The notes below the pieces were generated by a model. It had not been told where the DNA came from. It was given only the letters and a program-made list of their open reading frames with translations, and made no database searches. 64,000 bases of DNA. Source: an uncultured Oligoflexia bacterium (lineage in GTDB: Bacteria; Bdellovibrionota; Bacteriovoracia; Bacteriovoracales; Bacteriovoracaceae). The stretch's first letter is position 1; every line of letters begins with the position of its first letter. This document shows positions 55,044-63,952 of the stretch, piece by piece. The position numbers and the translations under genes were made by a program. Location of the stretch: the NCBI GenBank assembly GCA_913058265.1, contig CAJXPQ010000006.1, positions 152,492 through 216,491 on the forward strand. The letters run 5' to 3'.

Positions 55044-56289
55044 TCATATAGGGAATGATTACTTTCGGTACAGTAATTGAACCATCTTCATTTTGATAAT
55101 TTTCTAATACAGCTACAAAGCACCTACCAACTGCAAGACCAGAACCATTTAACGTATGTACAAACTTAGGCTTTTCACCTTCAGACTTAAATCTAATGTT
55201 AGCCCTTCTTGCTTGAAATTCACCACAATTTGAGCACGATGAAATTTCTCTGTACGTTTTTTGGCTAGGTACCCATACTTCAAGGTCGTATGTTTTACGC
55301 GCACCAAAACCTACATCACCAGAACACAATCTTACTGTTCGATAGGGAAGCTTTAGCTTTTCTAAAATTTCTTCAGCACTTCTTTTCATATCTTCCAAGG
55401 CTTGGCTTGAGTCGTCAGGATGAACAATGTTTACCATTTCAACCTTATTAAACTGATGCATACGAATTAGGCCTCTGGTATCTCTACCGTGAGAGCCAGC
55501 TTCCGCTCTGAAACATGGTGTTAAGCCAGTATATTTTATTGGAAGATCTTTAGTGTTTATTATTTCTTCTCTTTTTAAATTTGTTAGAGGAACCTCCGAT
55601 GTAGGTATAAGGTACCAATCCTCACCCTCTATCTTAAATAGGTCCTCTTTAAATTTTGGTAGTTGTCCGGTTCCATAGAGTGCTCTTTCATGAACGATAA
55701 ATGGCGGTATGATTTCTTCATAACCTCGATCTAACTGATGATCTAGCATGAAGTTTGCCAGAGCTCTCTCCAGCCTTGCCAACTGACCTCTATAAACAAC
55801 AAATCTCGCCCCTGTCATCTTAGCGGCGGCCTCGAAATCTAACATACCAAGCTTTTCACCCAGATCAACATGGTCCTTAGGAGGGAAATTTAGCTCTACA
55901 GGTGTGCCACATTTACTTATTTCTACATTTTCCGCTTCATCTGTTCCAAGAGGTGTATCGTCCTCCATAAGGTTTGGAACTTCAGATAATAGTGAATCGA
56001 GTTCATCTCTACAAACATCGAGTTGCGAACAATCATCCGTCATGGATTCTTTTAATTTTCCTACTTTGGACATAAGATCATCTGCATTTTCACCGCTCCT
56101 TTTCTTAAATCCAACTTCTTTAGATATTGATTTAATTTCGGATTGTGTCGTTTCTACTTTTGTTGTTAATACTTTTCTTTTTGTATTTAAGGCAACAATT
56201 GCATCAATTATGGAAAGATCAAACTTTCGCATACTTAAGTTCTTTTTTACTTCTTCTAAATTCGCTTCGATAAACTTAACATCGTGCAT
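55015..56289 (-). CDS. serS: Seryl-tRNA synthetase
   Basis: The enzyme charges all serine tRNAs; three of them are encoded in this window. Starting at the ATG 56289 (GAGG five bases upstream) the protein is 424 residues, the normal size, and begins MHDVKFIEANLEEVKKNL. The frame is open further upstream but that part is not SerRS. An N-terminal coiled-coil arm (about 30-105) is followed by class II motifs: GARFVVYRGQLARLERAL, PTSEVPLTNL, PCFRAEAGSHGRDTRGLIR (motif 2), EISSCSNCGEFQARRANIRF and LNGSGLAVGRCFVAVLENYQ (motif 3). It ends the operon that starts at 63888 or beyond. Confidence 0.97.
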   Translation of the reverse strand: MHDVKFIEANLEEVKKNLSMRKFDLSIIDAIVALNTKRKVLTTKVETTQSEIKSISKEVGFKKRSGENADDLMSKVGKLKESMTDDCSQLDVCRDELDSLLSEVPNLMEDDTPLGTDEAENVEISKCGTPVELNFPPKDHVDLGEKLGMLDFEAAAKMTGARFVVYRGQLARLERALANFMLDHQLDRGYEEIIPPFIVHERALYGTGQLPKFKEDLFKIEGEDWYLIPTSEVPLTNLKREEIINTKDLPIKYTGLTPCFRAEAGSHGRDTRGLIRMHQFNKVEMVNIVHPDDSSQALEDMKRSAEEILEKLKLPYRTVRLCSGDVGFGARKTYDLEVWVPSQKTYREISSCSNCGEFQARRANIRFKSEGEKPKFVHTLNGSGLAVGRCFVAVLENYQNEDGSITVPKVIIPYMNGVSRIEAK

Positions 56290-56296
56290 AAAAACC

Positions 56297-59245
56297 TCAT
56301 TCCATTGTTCTAATATAACTTTCAATAGAGCTCTTATAACTAGAGTTAGGAGAAAGCTCAAGAAATTGTTTATAATTTTTAATTGCAAACTGACTCTGAC
56401 CAAGCTTCTTATAGGTCTCGGCCATTAATCGGTATATTTTGGCGTTTGATGGTTGTATCTCCATCGCTTTTTGATATTGATCAAGAGCAATCTCAAACTT
56501 ATTTCTTTGTACTTCGATTTGAGCAATACCCAGTATGGCCTCAATACTTTTATCATTTACCTGTACAGCCTTTAAATAACTTCTCTTAGCATCCTCTAGC
56601 TTATTTTCATCCAAAAGAATTTTTGCATATAAAATGTATCCGTCAACCACACCTGGGTTAAACTCAATCTCTTTCAGTACTAACTCTTTAGCCTTTGCAT
56701 TATTTTTAATCATATAATACAGCTTCGCATACAGAAATTGAAGCTTAGGGTAGGCAATATGCCTTTCACTTAATTTATCTAGGTGTAGTTTAGCATTTTT
56801 ATACTTTTCTAAGTTAATATAACTTTCAGCAAGTTGTAGTCTAATTTTTAAATTACCTGGATTTATATATAATAGCTCTTCAGAGTGCTCGGTAATTTTT
56901 TCGATATCATCATCGAGTCTTGCTGATTCTATTAAAAATATAAATAAACTTTCCGACTTCTCTGGAATAGCTAAGAGTTCATCCTTTATGTTTTTATATT
57001 TCTTAATCAGTCCACTTTTATAATAATTTATTCCAATCTCACTCAAAACTTGTGGGTTGTCCGGAAAGTCTTTCAGTACATCATACAAATAACCAACAGC
57101 TGCATTACTTGTTTCTTCTTCGTATAAAACCCGAGCAAAGCCTAATCTAAAATCAAGATTCGAAGGATCAAGCTCAATCCCTTTATTTAGCATTCTTTTG
57201 GCTTTAGGGTATTGATAAGCCTTTATATAAAGGTTTGCTAATTCTAATATCACTTCGTCACTTAGCGGATCTATCGCATACGCCTTTTGGAGCCATGTAG
57301 ACTGTGCTGCGTATCTTTTTCTGAACTTCGCAAGTTTACCTCTAAGTTTGAAAAAATCAAGTTCACGCATTCCTTCAAAGTTCTTAGCTATATTTAGTAA
57401 GTTTGCCGTTTCTCTAAAGTCGTAAGCTTCAATTGTTGCATCAATTAAAGATACAAGAACATCACGAGAATTGGGATACTCCTTAAAAAGTTTTTTGAGT
57501 TTACCTGTTGCATCATTAACATATCCACGCTTTAGGCTTAGCTCAGATAATAAAATTCTTAGCTCAATTGAGTTCTTATCGATTTCTCTTGCTCTTAAGG
57601 CCACATTTAGAGCATTCTTATAATCTTTCTTTTTTTCGAAAGCTCTAGCAAGATTAATTTCTTTTTTTAACTTACTCGTTGATATCAAACTATTAATAAG
57701 GGTGTTGTCTGTATAATCAAGGTTAGATAGTTTATCTATTAAGTTCTTGGATTCATGAGTCTTCAAAGATTTTTCAAAGTATTGTGCGGCCTTATCAATA
57801 TCTTTTTTTGCTGAATACAGAAATCCCTGCAATATAAGATATTCGGAGTAATAGCTGCTGGCACCCTCGGCCTGCAATTTATTAATTTTAAAAATAATAT
57901 CTACGACTTCCTTAAACTTACTTTGCTCAATCAAAGAAAAGGCATTTTCAAGTAAGAAGTAAACGGAGTTAGGGTACTTGTTTGTAACATAGTTTAACAG
58001 TTTTTTTCTTTTGCCACCTTGCTCATCTACAGACTTGTAATATCTATACAGCATTGTAGTGGTATATAGGTCCTTATCTTGTATCTTCTCAAGAGTCTCT
58101 AAAACTTTACTAGATTGAATTTTTTCCAGACTTCCTGTTCTTAAAAGCGAGGTTAAATAGTTTACATATAGGTGTGGAGTTATTTTTCTCCCCCTTATTG
58201 TGAGATATTTCTCAGTGTACAGGGCCGCTGCTTCATAGCGCTCAATTGCAATATAAAATGTTGTAATTGCAGCAGTATAATCAGCCTCTAGTATTGATTT
58301 AGAAAATACATACTGTATTAATTTAAATATTTTACTCGCATCTTCATTGAATGTTTTCGATTCGTTTAGCATTAAGGAATAACTAAATATTAACTTTGCT
58401 AATGCATTATTTTTGTCAAACTTATTAAGAACAGATGCTTGAAAAAATTTGGCGGCTTTATTTATCTTAGAGTATTCATATGTTGATAGTAGCTCTAGGC
58501 CCTTAGAGTAGTTGGCTGTAGCCAGACTTTGGTCTTCTGTGTCAAGGCGTGATGGAAATATGATATCTGGCTCAATAACGACAATAGGCTTTAGTGATAT
58601 CGTGGTTTCTTCAGTATCCATGTCGAGTATTACTGCTATACATATTAGAAATAAAATTACTGCTAAAGTAGAAGCTTTCTTTGACTTCTTTTCTGTTGCT
58701 TTTTCTGTAGGCTTTTTTTCCTTTAAATCTTCAAGTTTTTTCTTTTCTTTACTCTTTCTTGCAATAACTTTCTCTTCAAACTCCTCAACCTTCATAGCTG
58801 TCTTTAACTGCTTATCTAGTTCATTGAGATTAAGCATTTGTGTTGCTTCATTTTCATAATCAACAACTATCTCTACTTCATTTTCTTCTGCTTTAGACTT
58901 ATCTTTCTGCCTTCGCTCTTCCTCAAGTTTTTCTTTTTTAAGTTTTTCAACTCTTAGATATTTTTGATAATCGGGATTAAGCTGTGTTTTCTCGACCTCT
59001 TCTGTAACAGGTATACTCTTTCTGACTTCTGTTTTATCTAGATCTTCTTTTTTTTCAACTATGACTTCTGCCAGACCCACCTTTAGTTCTTTATACTGAC
59101 TTAACGGACCCCAATCCCCAACAGGAAATAACTGACACTCTTCAGTTCCCTTTACAAGCCCAGCTTTAACAAGCTCTAATATTTCCTCTTTCTCAACTGG
59201 ACCAACGACTCGACCACCTTCAAGTTTAATACGATACTTATTCAT
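56297..59245 (-). CDS. Large membrane-anchored TPR protein with N-terminal GYF-like domain
   Basis: The 982-residue protein begins with a GYF_2-type domain (KYRIKLEGGRVVGPVEKEEI, KAGLVKGTEECQLFPVGDWG; residues about 1-55). A long charged, Lys/Glu-rich cytoplasmic linker follows (about 60-190), then one membrane helix (STLAVILFLICIAVILDM). The remaining 750 residues are TPR-like repeats outside the cytoplasm (ALDQYQKAMEIQPSNAKIYR, LANLYIKAYQYPKAKRML). GYF domains occur in gliding-motility and envelope proteins of Myxococcota and Bdellovibrionota. It overlaps the last membrane-protein gene by 8 nt and lies 7 nt from serS, so it probably scaffolds the membrane complex encoded upstream; that is inference. 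Confidence 0.75.
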   Translation of the reverse strand: MNKYRIKLEGGRVVGPVEKEEILELVKAGLVKGTEECQLFPVGDWGPLSQYKELKVGLAEVIVEKKEDLDKTEVRKSIPVTEEVEKTQLNPDYQKYLRVEKLKKEKLEEERRQKDKSKAEENEVEIVVDYENEATQMLNLNELDKQLKTAMKVEEFEEKVIARKSKEKKKLEDLKEKKPTEKATEKKSKKASTLAVILFLICIAVILDMDTEETTISLKPIVVIEPDIIFPSRLDTEDQSLATANYSKGLELLSTYEYSKINKAAKFFQASVLNKFDKNNALAKLIFSYSLMLNESKTFNEDASKIFKLIQYVFSKSILEADYTAAITTFYIAIERYEAAALYTEKYLTIRGRKITPHLYVNYLTSLLRTGSLEKIQSSKVLETLEKIQDKDLYTTTMLYRYYKSVDEQGGKRKKLLNYVTNKYPNSVYFLLENAFSLIEQSKFKEVVDIIFKINKLQAEGASSYYSEYLILQGFLYSAKKDIDKAAQYFEKSLKTHESKNLIDKLSNLDYTDNTLINSLISTSKLKKEINLARAFEKKKDYKNALNVALRAREIDKNSIELRILLSELSLKRGYVNDATGKLKKLFKEYPNSRDVLVSLIDATIEAYDFRETANLLNIAKNFEGMRELDFFKLRGKLAKFRKRYAAQSTWLQKAYAIDPLSDEVILELANLYIKAYQYPKAKRMLNKGIELDPSNLDFRLGFARVLYEEETSNAAVGYLYDVLKDFPDNPQVLSEIGINYYKSGLIKKYKNIKDELLAIPEKSESLFIFLIESARLDDDIEKITEHSEELLYINPGNLKIRLQLAESYINLEKYKNAKLHLDKLSERHIAYPKLQFLYAKLYYMIKNNAKAKELVLKEIEFNPGVVDGYILYAKILLDENKLEDAKRSYLKAVQVNDKSIEAILGIAQIEVQRNKFEIALDQYQKAMEIQPSNAKIYRLMAETYKKLGQSQFAIKNYKQFLELSPNSSYKSSIESYIRTME

Positions 59246-60311
59246 ATGTACCCTCTCTCTTTATAAGTGGATAGATCAATACCGGAAACACCAGAAACAG
59301 GATCAGTACTATATTGCTTGCTTGACTGCTAACACTTAAAATTGTGTCGATTTTGTAAAACTTATATAAAAACAAAGGAGTGAAGGGTAAACCAAAATAT
59401 AAAAACTCTATAGTTTTATTTTTGTAACTTTGTACTATGTTATACAGAACAAGGTTTGCCGAAAGACCAATAAACAAAGCGTAAATATGAGAATCAGCGT
59501 TTAATAAGCTTATGATCATCAAAGATGCCGTATTAAATTTCAATAGGTTTATATTGTATGTTTTTGATTTATTAATATAAATCTGAATTAGAAAAGCCAA
59601 CATTAAAAGAAGAAGCGCGATAACGATTAACTCATTCTGTTTTTCAAAAAGGTAATAGCTGTAAAAATTTTTTAGGTTACTCGTAATAATATATGGAATT
59701 AATGTGAACTTTGTTGCTTTTATAAAATTCTTCACACTCCAATCACTTTGTTTTTCAATTTCATTAATTTTTATTACAGAATCAAAAATGCTAGAACTTG
59801 CGATCATCAAGATTATTATTATGCATAAACTTATAACGGGGTATTCCTTCACTGCTTCTATTGATAACCCAGAACTACCAGTCAGACCAACATAGGCAAA
59901 CGAAGAAACCAAAAGCACAATTAAACGGCTTAGCTGATCATTCGCAATTATTTCAAAGACCTTACTTTTAGAAATTTTACTTGAACTAAACGCTGTTATC
60001 ACACCGGCCCCAGTAATTAATATCACAAGATCTAATATGTTTTTTGTCTCCGCAAACAAACTAACTAGCCAACACATTGTCACAACTGACAGCACGGTCT
60101 GTTGCTCTAATTTCTTTTTTATACAGTCTCTTGAAAAGTTCAGATTTAGAAACAATAAAACAAAACATATCACCAAACTTACTTCAAATCGATTAAAGGC
60201 AGTATATAAATATACTGGAAGCATTAAGAGCTGAAATAGAACAATATTCATTCTTTGCTTTTTAAATGCTTGGTAAAGCATCATTGTAATTATGATAAGT
60301 GCTAATTCCAC
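59238..60311 (-). CDS. Polytopic membrane protein of the seven-gene operon, 7th
   Basis: No family is recognised. The 357 residues form about eleven hydrophobic segments with short loops (LALIIITMMLYQAF, VSLVICFVLLFLNL, YPVISLCIIIILMIAS). The start is GTG at 60311 with GGAG seven bases upstream, overlapping the gene before it by 10 nt and the TPR gene after it by 8. By position and topology it would match an antiporter-like subunit (NuoN place) in a complex I-type order, but it is shorter than those (about 480) and I do not find the conserved Glu/Lys motifs. Treat as unknown. Confidence 0.7.
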   Translation of the reverse strand: MELALIIITMMLYQAFKKQRMNIVLFQLLMLPVYLYTAFNRFEVSLVICFVLLFLNLNFSRDCIKKKLEQQTVLSVVTMCWLVSLFAETKNILDLVILITGAGVITAFSSSKISKSKVFEIIANDQLSRLIVLLVSSFAYVGLTGSSGLSIEAVKEYPVISLCIIIILMIASSSIFDSVIKINEIEKQSDWSVKNFIKATKFTLIPYIITSNLKNFYSYYLFEKQNELIVIALLLLMLAFLIQIYINKSKTYNINLLKFNTASLMIISLLNADSHIYALFIGLSANLVLYNIVQSYKNKTIEFLYFGLPFTPLFLYKFYKIDTILSVSSQASNIVLILFLVFPVLIYPLIKREGTYE

Positions 60312-61318
60312 AAACTTACTCCATAATATATAAACAGAACTGGAGCAAAAAATACAATAACTACGTCTAAAGTTGTTAGCAATTTTCCACTTCCGACCAT
60401 CTTAATATGGTTATTAAGACTTAGAATTAGTAGCCCTACAAGAGGCAGGATTACATAAGCCTCTCTTGCGTAGATATAAAAAATTAATGACATACACATC
60501 AAATAGAAAATAATATTGGTATACCTTATTCTAGATAAAACCTTATCACTTATTTTCACGAAGTTAATATCCATTAAGAGCAACTTCACGACACAGCATA
60601 AGCTAATAAAAATATTTAACAGCATGGCTTCTTTTTCAAAGCATATAGAACTTATGCTGAAACTAAGAAATGCAAGTTCAAACCTGTAAGTCGAGTTTCT
60701 GTATGCTGTAAACAATAGAATACCATATGATCCATACACAAATAATTCTTGAATGTTACTTACCTGACCTTGAACTAGCAGATATGTAAGAGTTATTATC
60801 TTTATTATAGCTTGGATCTCATTGGTTTCTATTTTTGTTTTTTTTATCTCAAAGACTAAGCCAAACAATATTACTGCCAAGTTGATATTTGATATCTGCG
60901 ATATTTGCACGACTCCTTTAAAATTTATATAATTCAAGAATATAATAAGAAATAATCCGTACACTAATCTTTTATTCTTTTCTTCAAATAATAAGTAGTA
61001 CAATAGTACCACCATCAGCTTATAGTGAATTTCTATATTTATAGGAATTATGGTCATCACAGCCAGTCCATAAATTTCTTTTGGACTAGTGCCTTTAGCG
61101 ACTGCCACCATACCGATAATAGTAACAAAGACTATTGTCATAAAGCCGACCAGTCCAAAGTTTGAGTCGCCCTCTATCGATAGTTTAGCAAGTGGCATAT
61201 TTATCATTGAGAAGACTGTAATACTTGCAATTGCTATCATTTGATATAGCTTGTTCTTAAGTATCGATCTTAAAGCTATTATTGAAAAGGCCTGTCCGAG
61301 AACTATGTAGCTAAACAT
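60302..61318 (-). CDS. Polytopic membrane protein of the seven-gene operon, 6th
   Basis: No family is recognised. ATG 61318 has GGGGGA six bases upstream; the frame is open a little further (TTG 61336). The 338 residues make about ten hydrophobic segments (SYIVLGQAFSIIALRSIL, GFMTIVFVTIIGMVAVAKG, LNIFISLCCVVKLLLM). It overlaps its neighbours by 8 and 10 nt. In the complex I analogy it holds the NuoM place, again shorter than the family (about 500). No catalytic motif is visible. Confidence 0.68.
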   Translation of the reverse strand: MFSYIVLGQAFSIIALRSILKNKLYQMIAIASITVFSMINMPLAKLSIEGDSNFGLVGFMTIVFVTIIGMVAVAKGTSPKEIYGLAVMTIIPINIEIHYKLMVVLLYYLLFEEKNKRLVYGLFLIIFLNYINFKGVVQISQISNINLAVILFGLVFEIKKTKIETNEIQAIIKIITLTYLLVQGQVSNIQELFVYGSYGILLFTAYRNSTYRFELAFLSFSISSICFEKEAMLLNIFISLCCVVKLLLMDINFVKISDKVLSRIRYTNIIFYLMCMSLIFYIYAREAYVILPLVGLLILSLNNHIKMVGSGKLLTTLDVVIVFFAPVLFIYYGVSLWN

Positions 61319-62189
61319 TAACAATCCCCCAAGCAAGAATCAGTCCTGATATAAGGAGAAAAAGCGCTCCATTTATAATTGTGTCTGATCTATATACATG
61401 TTCACTCTGACTTTGATCCTCTAAGACTAATTTCTCTTCATTCGAATCAAAGGTTTTAAGTATTACGTTTTCATTCTTCCTTATTTTATAGTTTATTACC
61501 AACCATTGAATTAATCTTAAGCGATTGACCCTTTTTTTGATTTCATCTACCGCCTTGAAACTTACATCATCCAGTGCCAAGACCAAAAAAGGTATTGTTG
61601 TTACAAGCAGTTGAATGTAGTGGTTTTTTGAACCAAACAGATAGAATATTTGTATCATAAATAACATTATTAACTTTTCTGTATAGCTTGGCTTTGTCTG
61701 TAGAATTCTAATCACAACTATTCCCAACAGAATCAACTTCATTATTTCAATATGGCTTATGTCTACACTTTTGGTAATTAACAGAATAAATGTCAAGCCA
61801 TAGTACATTTTTTTATCGATCTCTAATGTTTTGATATTTATATAAATAGAGGGGAGTATAACTAATGCAATAACTACCGGAATCCACTCGAGATTTATAG
61901 TCATCGCCAGACATAGCCACAACAGTTTACGATAGTTCTTTTCTTGATCTAAGTTTCCAACGATCCGATATAGTCCCTTGCAGCTATATAGCACTAGTAG
62001 TAATACCACTAACCTTAGCGTAGTTTCAGGAGTCGCTAAGAGCTCATAGTCCACTTTTAACTCAACAAATATAAATGCAATTGCAGGTAGTCCAAAAATT
62101 ACCGATAGTATGTCTTGATTCTTTTCTCTGAAGTACCTAGAAAAGATATATTCAATAAATATTATAGAAAGTATATATAATGAAAGCAT
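61311..62189 (-). CDS. Polytopic membrane protein of the seven-gene operon, 5th
   Basis: The 292-residue protein has about seven hydrophobic segments, then a charged cytoplasmic stretch (KKRVNRLRLIQW, RKNENVILKTFDSNEEKL; about residues 215-265) and a single last helix (INGALFLLISGLILAWGIV). A long polar region followed by one terminal helix recalls the C-terminal lateral helix and TM16 of NuoL, though the protein is about half that size. It overlaps the 75-residue gene by 1 nt and the next gene by 8. Family is not established. Confidence 0.66.
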   Translation of the reverse strand: MLSLYILSIIFIEYIFSRYFREKNQDILSVIFGLPAIAFIFVELKVDYELLATPETTLRLVVLLLVLYSCKGLYRIVGNLDQEKNYRKLLWLCLAMTINLEWIPVVIALVILPSIYINIKTLEIDKKMYYGLTFILLITKSVDISHIEIMKLILLGIVVIRILQTKPSYTEKLIMLFMIQIFYLFGSKNHYIQLLVTTIPFLVLALDDVSFKAVDEIKKRVNRLRLIQWLVINYKIRKNENVILKTFDSNEEKLVLEDQSQSEHVYRSDTIINGALFLLISGLILAWGIVNV

Positions 62190-62416
62190 TAGTTTTTATT
62201 CCTTATTATTTTACCAAGAAATAAAAGAGATACAAATATTAATAGAAGAATTAGTTCATATACGATTATGATATTCGGCTCCACAGGATCAATCATCTTT
62301 TTCACAGTTAAACTTAATGATACAGCAAAAATTAGCATCGCTCGATAATGACTACCGCGACTATTCGAAAAGAAGAGGACTATAGTAATAACTTGTAAGA
62401 CTATTATTATTTCCAC
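62189..62416 (-). CDS. Small membrane protein of the seven-gene operon, 4th
   Basis: This 75-residue protein has about three hydrophobic segments (EIIIVLQVITIVLFF, YRAMLIFAVSLSL, IIIVYELILLLIFVSLLFL) and a basic end. The start is GTG at 62416 after AAGGGATGG, inside the end of the previous gene (10-nt overlap). Three helices and small size fit the NuoK position in the complex I analogy; the single membrane Glu (VYELI) is the kind of residue NuoK has, but this is weak evidence. Confidence 0.6.
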   Translation of the reverse strand: MEIIIVLQVITIVLFFSNSRGSHYRAMLIFAVSLSLTVKKMIDPVEPNIIIVYELILLLIFVSLLFLGKIIRNKN

Positions 62417-62829
62417 TTTTTTCCATCCCTTATGCTTTGAGCAATATAGATTAAAATCGTAAGAATCCCAATTACTGTCTTACTTGTTTTAAAATCAACC
62501 TCTTGATTTACAATATTTAATCCCTTTAACTTTATTACAATTAAAATACATAAGAAAAATACTATTGAAGTACCAAATGCTCTCATTTCTGTTTTATAAG
62601 ACTTAGAGAGTACACCTGTTCCCTTGTTCTGCTGTATAATGTATTCCACATATATGCTTGATAGAATCGTAACCATGGCGGTGAGATACATTTGCTCATG
62701 CATACAGTACACACTTAGTAGAAGCATTATTATAATGTTTAACATTGCCTTATTATTTCTTTTGGTTAGAAAATAACAGATGAATGCAATTATCATAACA
62801 ACAGAAGTTATAATGCTTAGATTGACCAA
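62407..62829 (-). CDS. Membrane protein of the seven-gene operon, 3rd, TTG start
   Basis: The 140-residue protein has about five hydrophobic segments (SIITSVVMIIAFICYFL, MLNIIIMLLLSVYCM, TSIVFFLCILIVIKL, VIGILTILIYIAQS). The start is TTG at 62829 with AGGAG seven bases upstream, overlapping the previous gene by 13 nt. Five helices in a protein of this size fit the NuoJ place in the analogy. No family motif is seen. Confidence 0.62.
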   Translation of the reverse strand: MVNLSIITSVVMIIAFICYFLTKRNNKAMLNIIIMLLLSVYCMHEQMYLTAMVTILSSIYVEYIIQQNKGTGVLSKSYKTEMRAFGTSIVFFLCILIVIKLKGLNIVNQEVDFKTSKTVIGILTILIYIAQSIRDGKKWK

Positions 62830-63626
62830 TCTATTGCTCCTATAACTATCAACGCTAACATTGCATAGTTCTCAATTTTATACTTTGATTTGCGCTTTAT
62901 TGATTTAATATCCTCTACGTCTTGTCTTGATATATAAATGTTTAGTGCCACTAACAAAACTGTTAATATAAATGCTGTAAGCTTTAAACCGAATAGTAGG
63001 TATTTAGTTTCTGCTAGGTTGAATGAAATAATCATATAGACCGAACAAGATATCCAGCAACTATACAAGATTCTTACTGCCGACTTGCCTTTAAATATAT
63101 CATTCATATAGTTTGATTTAAATAAAACCCTACACAAGATAAATATTATTAGTACTGTTCTCGTAATTTCTAGCAAGGCAATCTCCATATCGATCATTAA
63201 CAAGCCTTCTATTAAAACTATATATAGTACCCTCAAGAACCATTCTTCTGTCTTTGAATCGTTTGATATTGTTGTATTTGCTAATTTAACTAATTCACTC
63301 ATAAGGTATGATGAAAGTGTTAAAATAATAATAAAGACAAAATAACTTTCAAAGCTCCTTTGAAAGTCTATTGTCGTGCTAATAAGGCATGAGAATATTA
63401 ACAATGTACTAAACATAAAATTTCGAGGTGAAACTAATGTCGCTCTTTTTGATTGTATTGCTCTAAATAGAAAAGAGATTGACCTAAACATCGCATGATA
63501 TGTTTTTGTTATAATATTTTTTTCATGAAAGCTTGAGTCTAAAATTATATTCGATATAACAAGATGGAAAAAGGACAGGCTGCCAAACATCATAATACCA
63601 CTCATTAAGTTTATTGTATTATTCAT
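62817..63626 (-). CDS. Polytopic membrane protein of the seven-gene operon, 2nd
   Basis: The 269 residues have about seven hydrophobic segments. Between the first and second is FRAIQSKRATLVSPRNFMFS, a basic loop followed by a helix (STLLIFSCLISTTI). This loosely resembles the cytoplasmic loop of NuoH/HyfC subunits (KLLxKExxxP then a helix), where the quinone site forms. The usual NuoH motifs (GPNxxG, EYSSM) are not found. It overlaps the first gene by 8 nt (ATGAATAA). Family is uncertain. Confidence 0.65.
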   Translation of the reverse strand: MNNTINLMSGIMMFGSLSFFHLVISNIILDSSFHEKNIITKTYHAMFRSISFLFRAIQSKRATLVSPRNFMFSTLLIFSCLISTTIDFQRSFESYFVFIIILTLSSYLMSELVKLANTTISNDSKTEEWFLRVLYIVLIEGLLMIDMEIALLEITRTVLIIFILCRVLFKSNYMNDIFKGKSAVRILYSCWISCSVYMIISFNLAETKYLLFGLKLTAFILTVLLVALNIYISRQDVEDIKSIKRKSKYKIENYAMLALIVIGAIDWSI

Positions 63627-63888
63627 TATTTGAGCCTGCTTTAATCATATATGCGAAGAACATTATCAATATTAACTCAACCTTTGTTACATAACTAAAT
63701 TGATATAATGCGATTGCGGACATACTCATAAAAACTAATATTATGTTTAGAACTATTTCATATTGATGAAAATTAAAATTTCCAAACACTTTTGTGTTTT
63801 TTATACTCAGACTAGACTTCATAAGCGCTGCGCACAATATAAAACTCACTGTCAGTAAAATAAATATATTAAGTAGTATTGTATTCAT
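63619..63888 (-). CDS. Small membrane protein of the seven-gene operon, 1st in window
   Basis: The 89-residue protein has three helices (NIFILLTVSFILCAALM, YEIVLNIILVFMSMSAIALY, VELILIMFFAYMI). The middle part FNFHQYEIVLNIILVFMSMSAIALYQF follows the hydrophobic spacing of the NuoA segment FxVxFYLVAxLFxIFDxExxxLYPW, though the conserved acids are absent. No ribosome site is evident. The operon may extend upstream past the adapter-contaminated edge, so this need not be its first gene. Confidence 0.55.
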   Translation of the reverse strand: MNTILLNIFILLTVSFILCAALMKSSLSIKNTKVFGNFNFHQYEIVLNIILVFMSMSAIALYQFSYVTKVELILIMFFAYMIKAGSNNE

Positions 63889-63952
63889 AATTTTAGCTAT
63901 ATAAGATTATCTAATATTATTACAAATGGAAACTTTACTAGGTGTTTTAATG

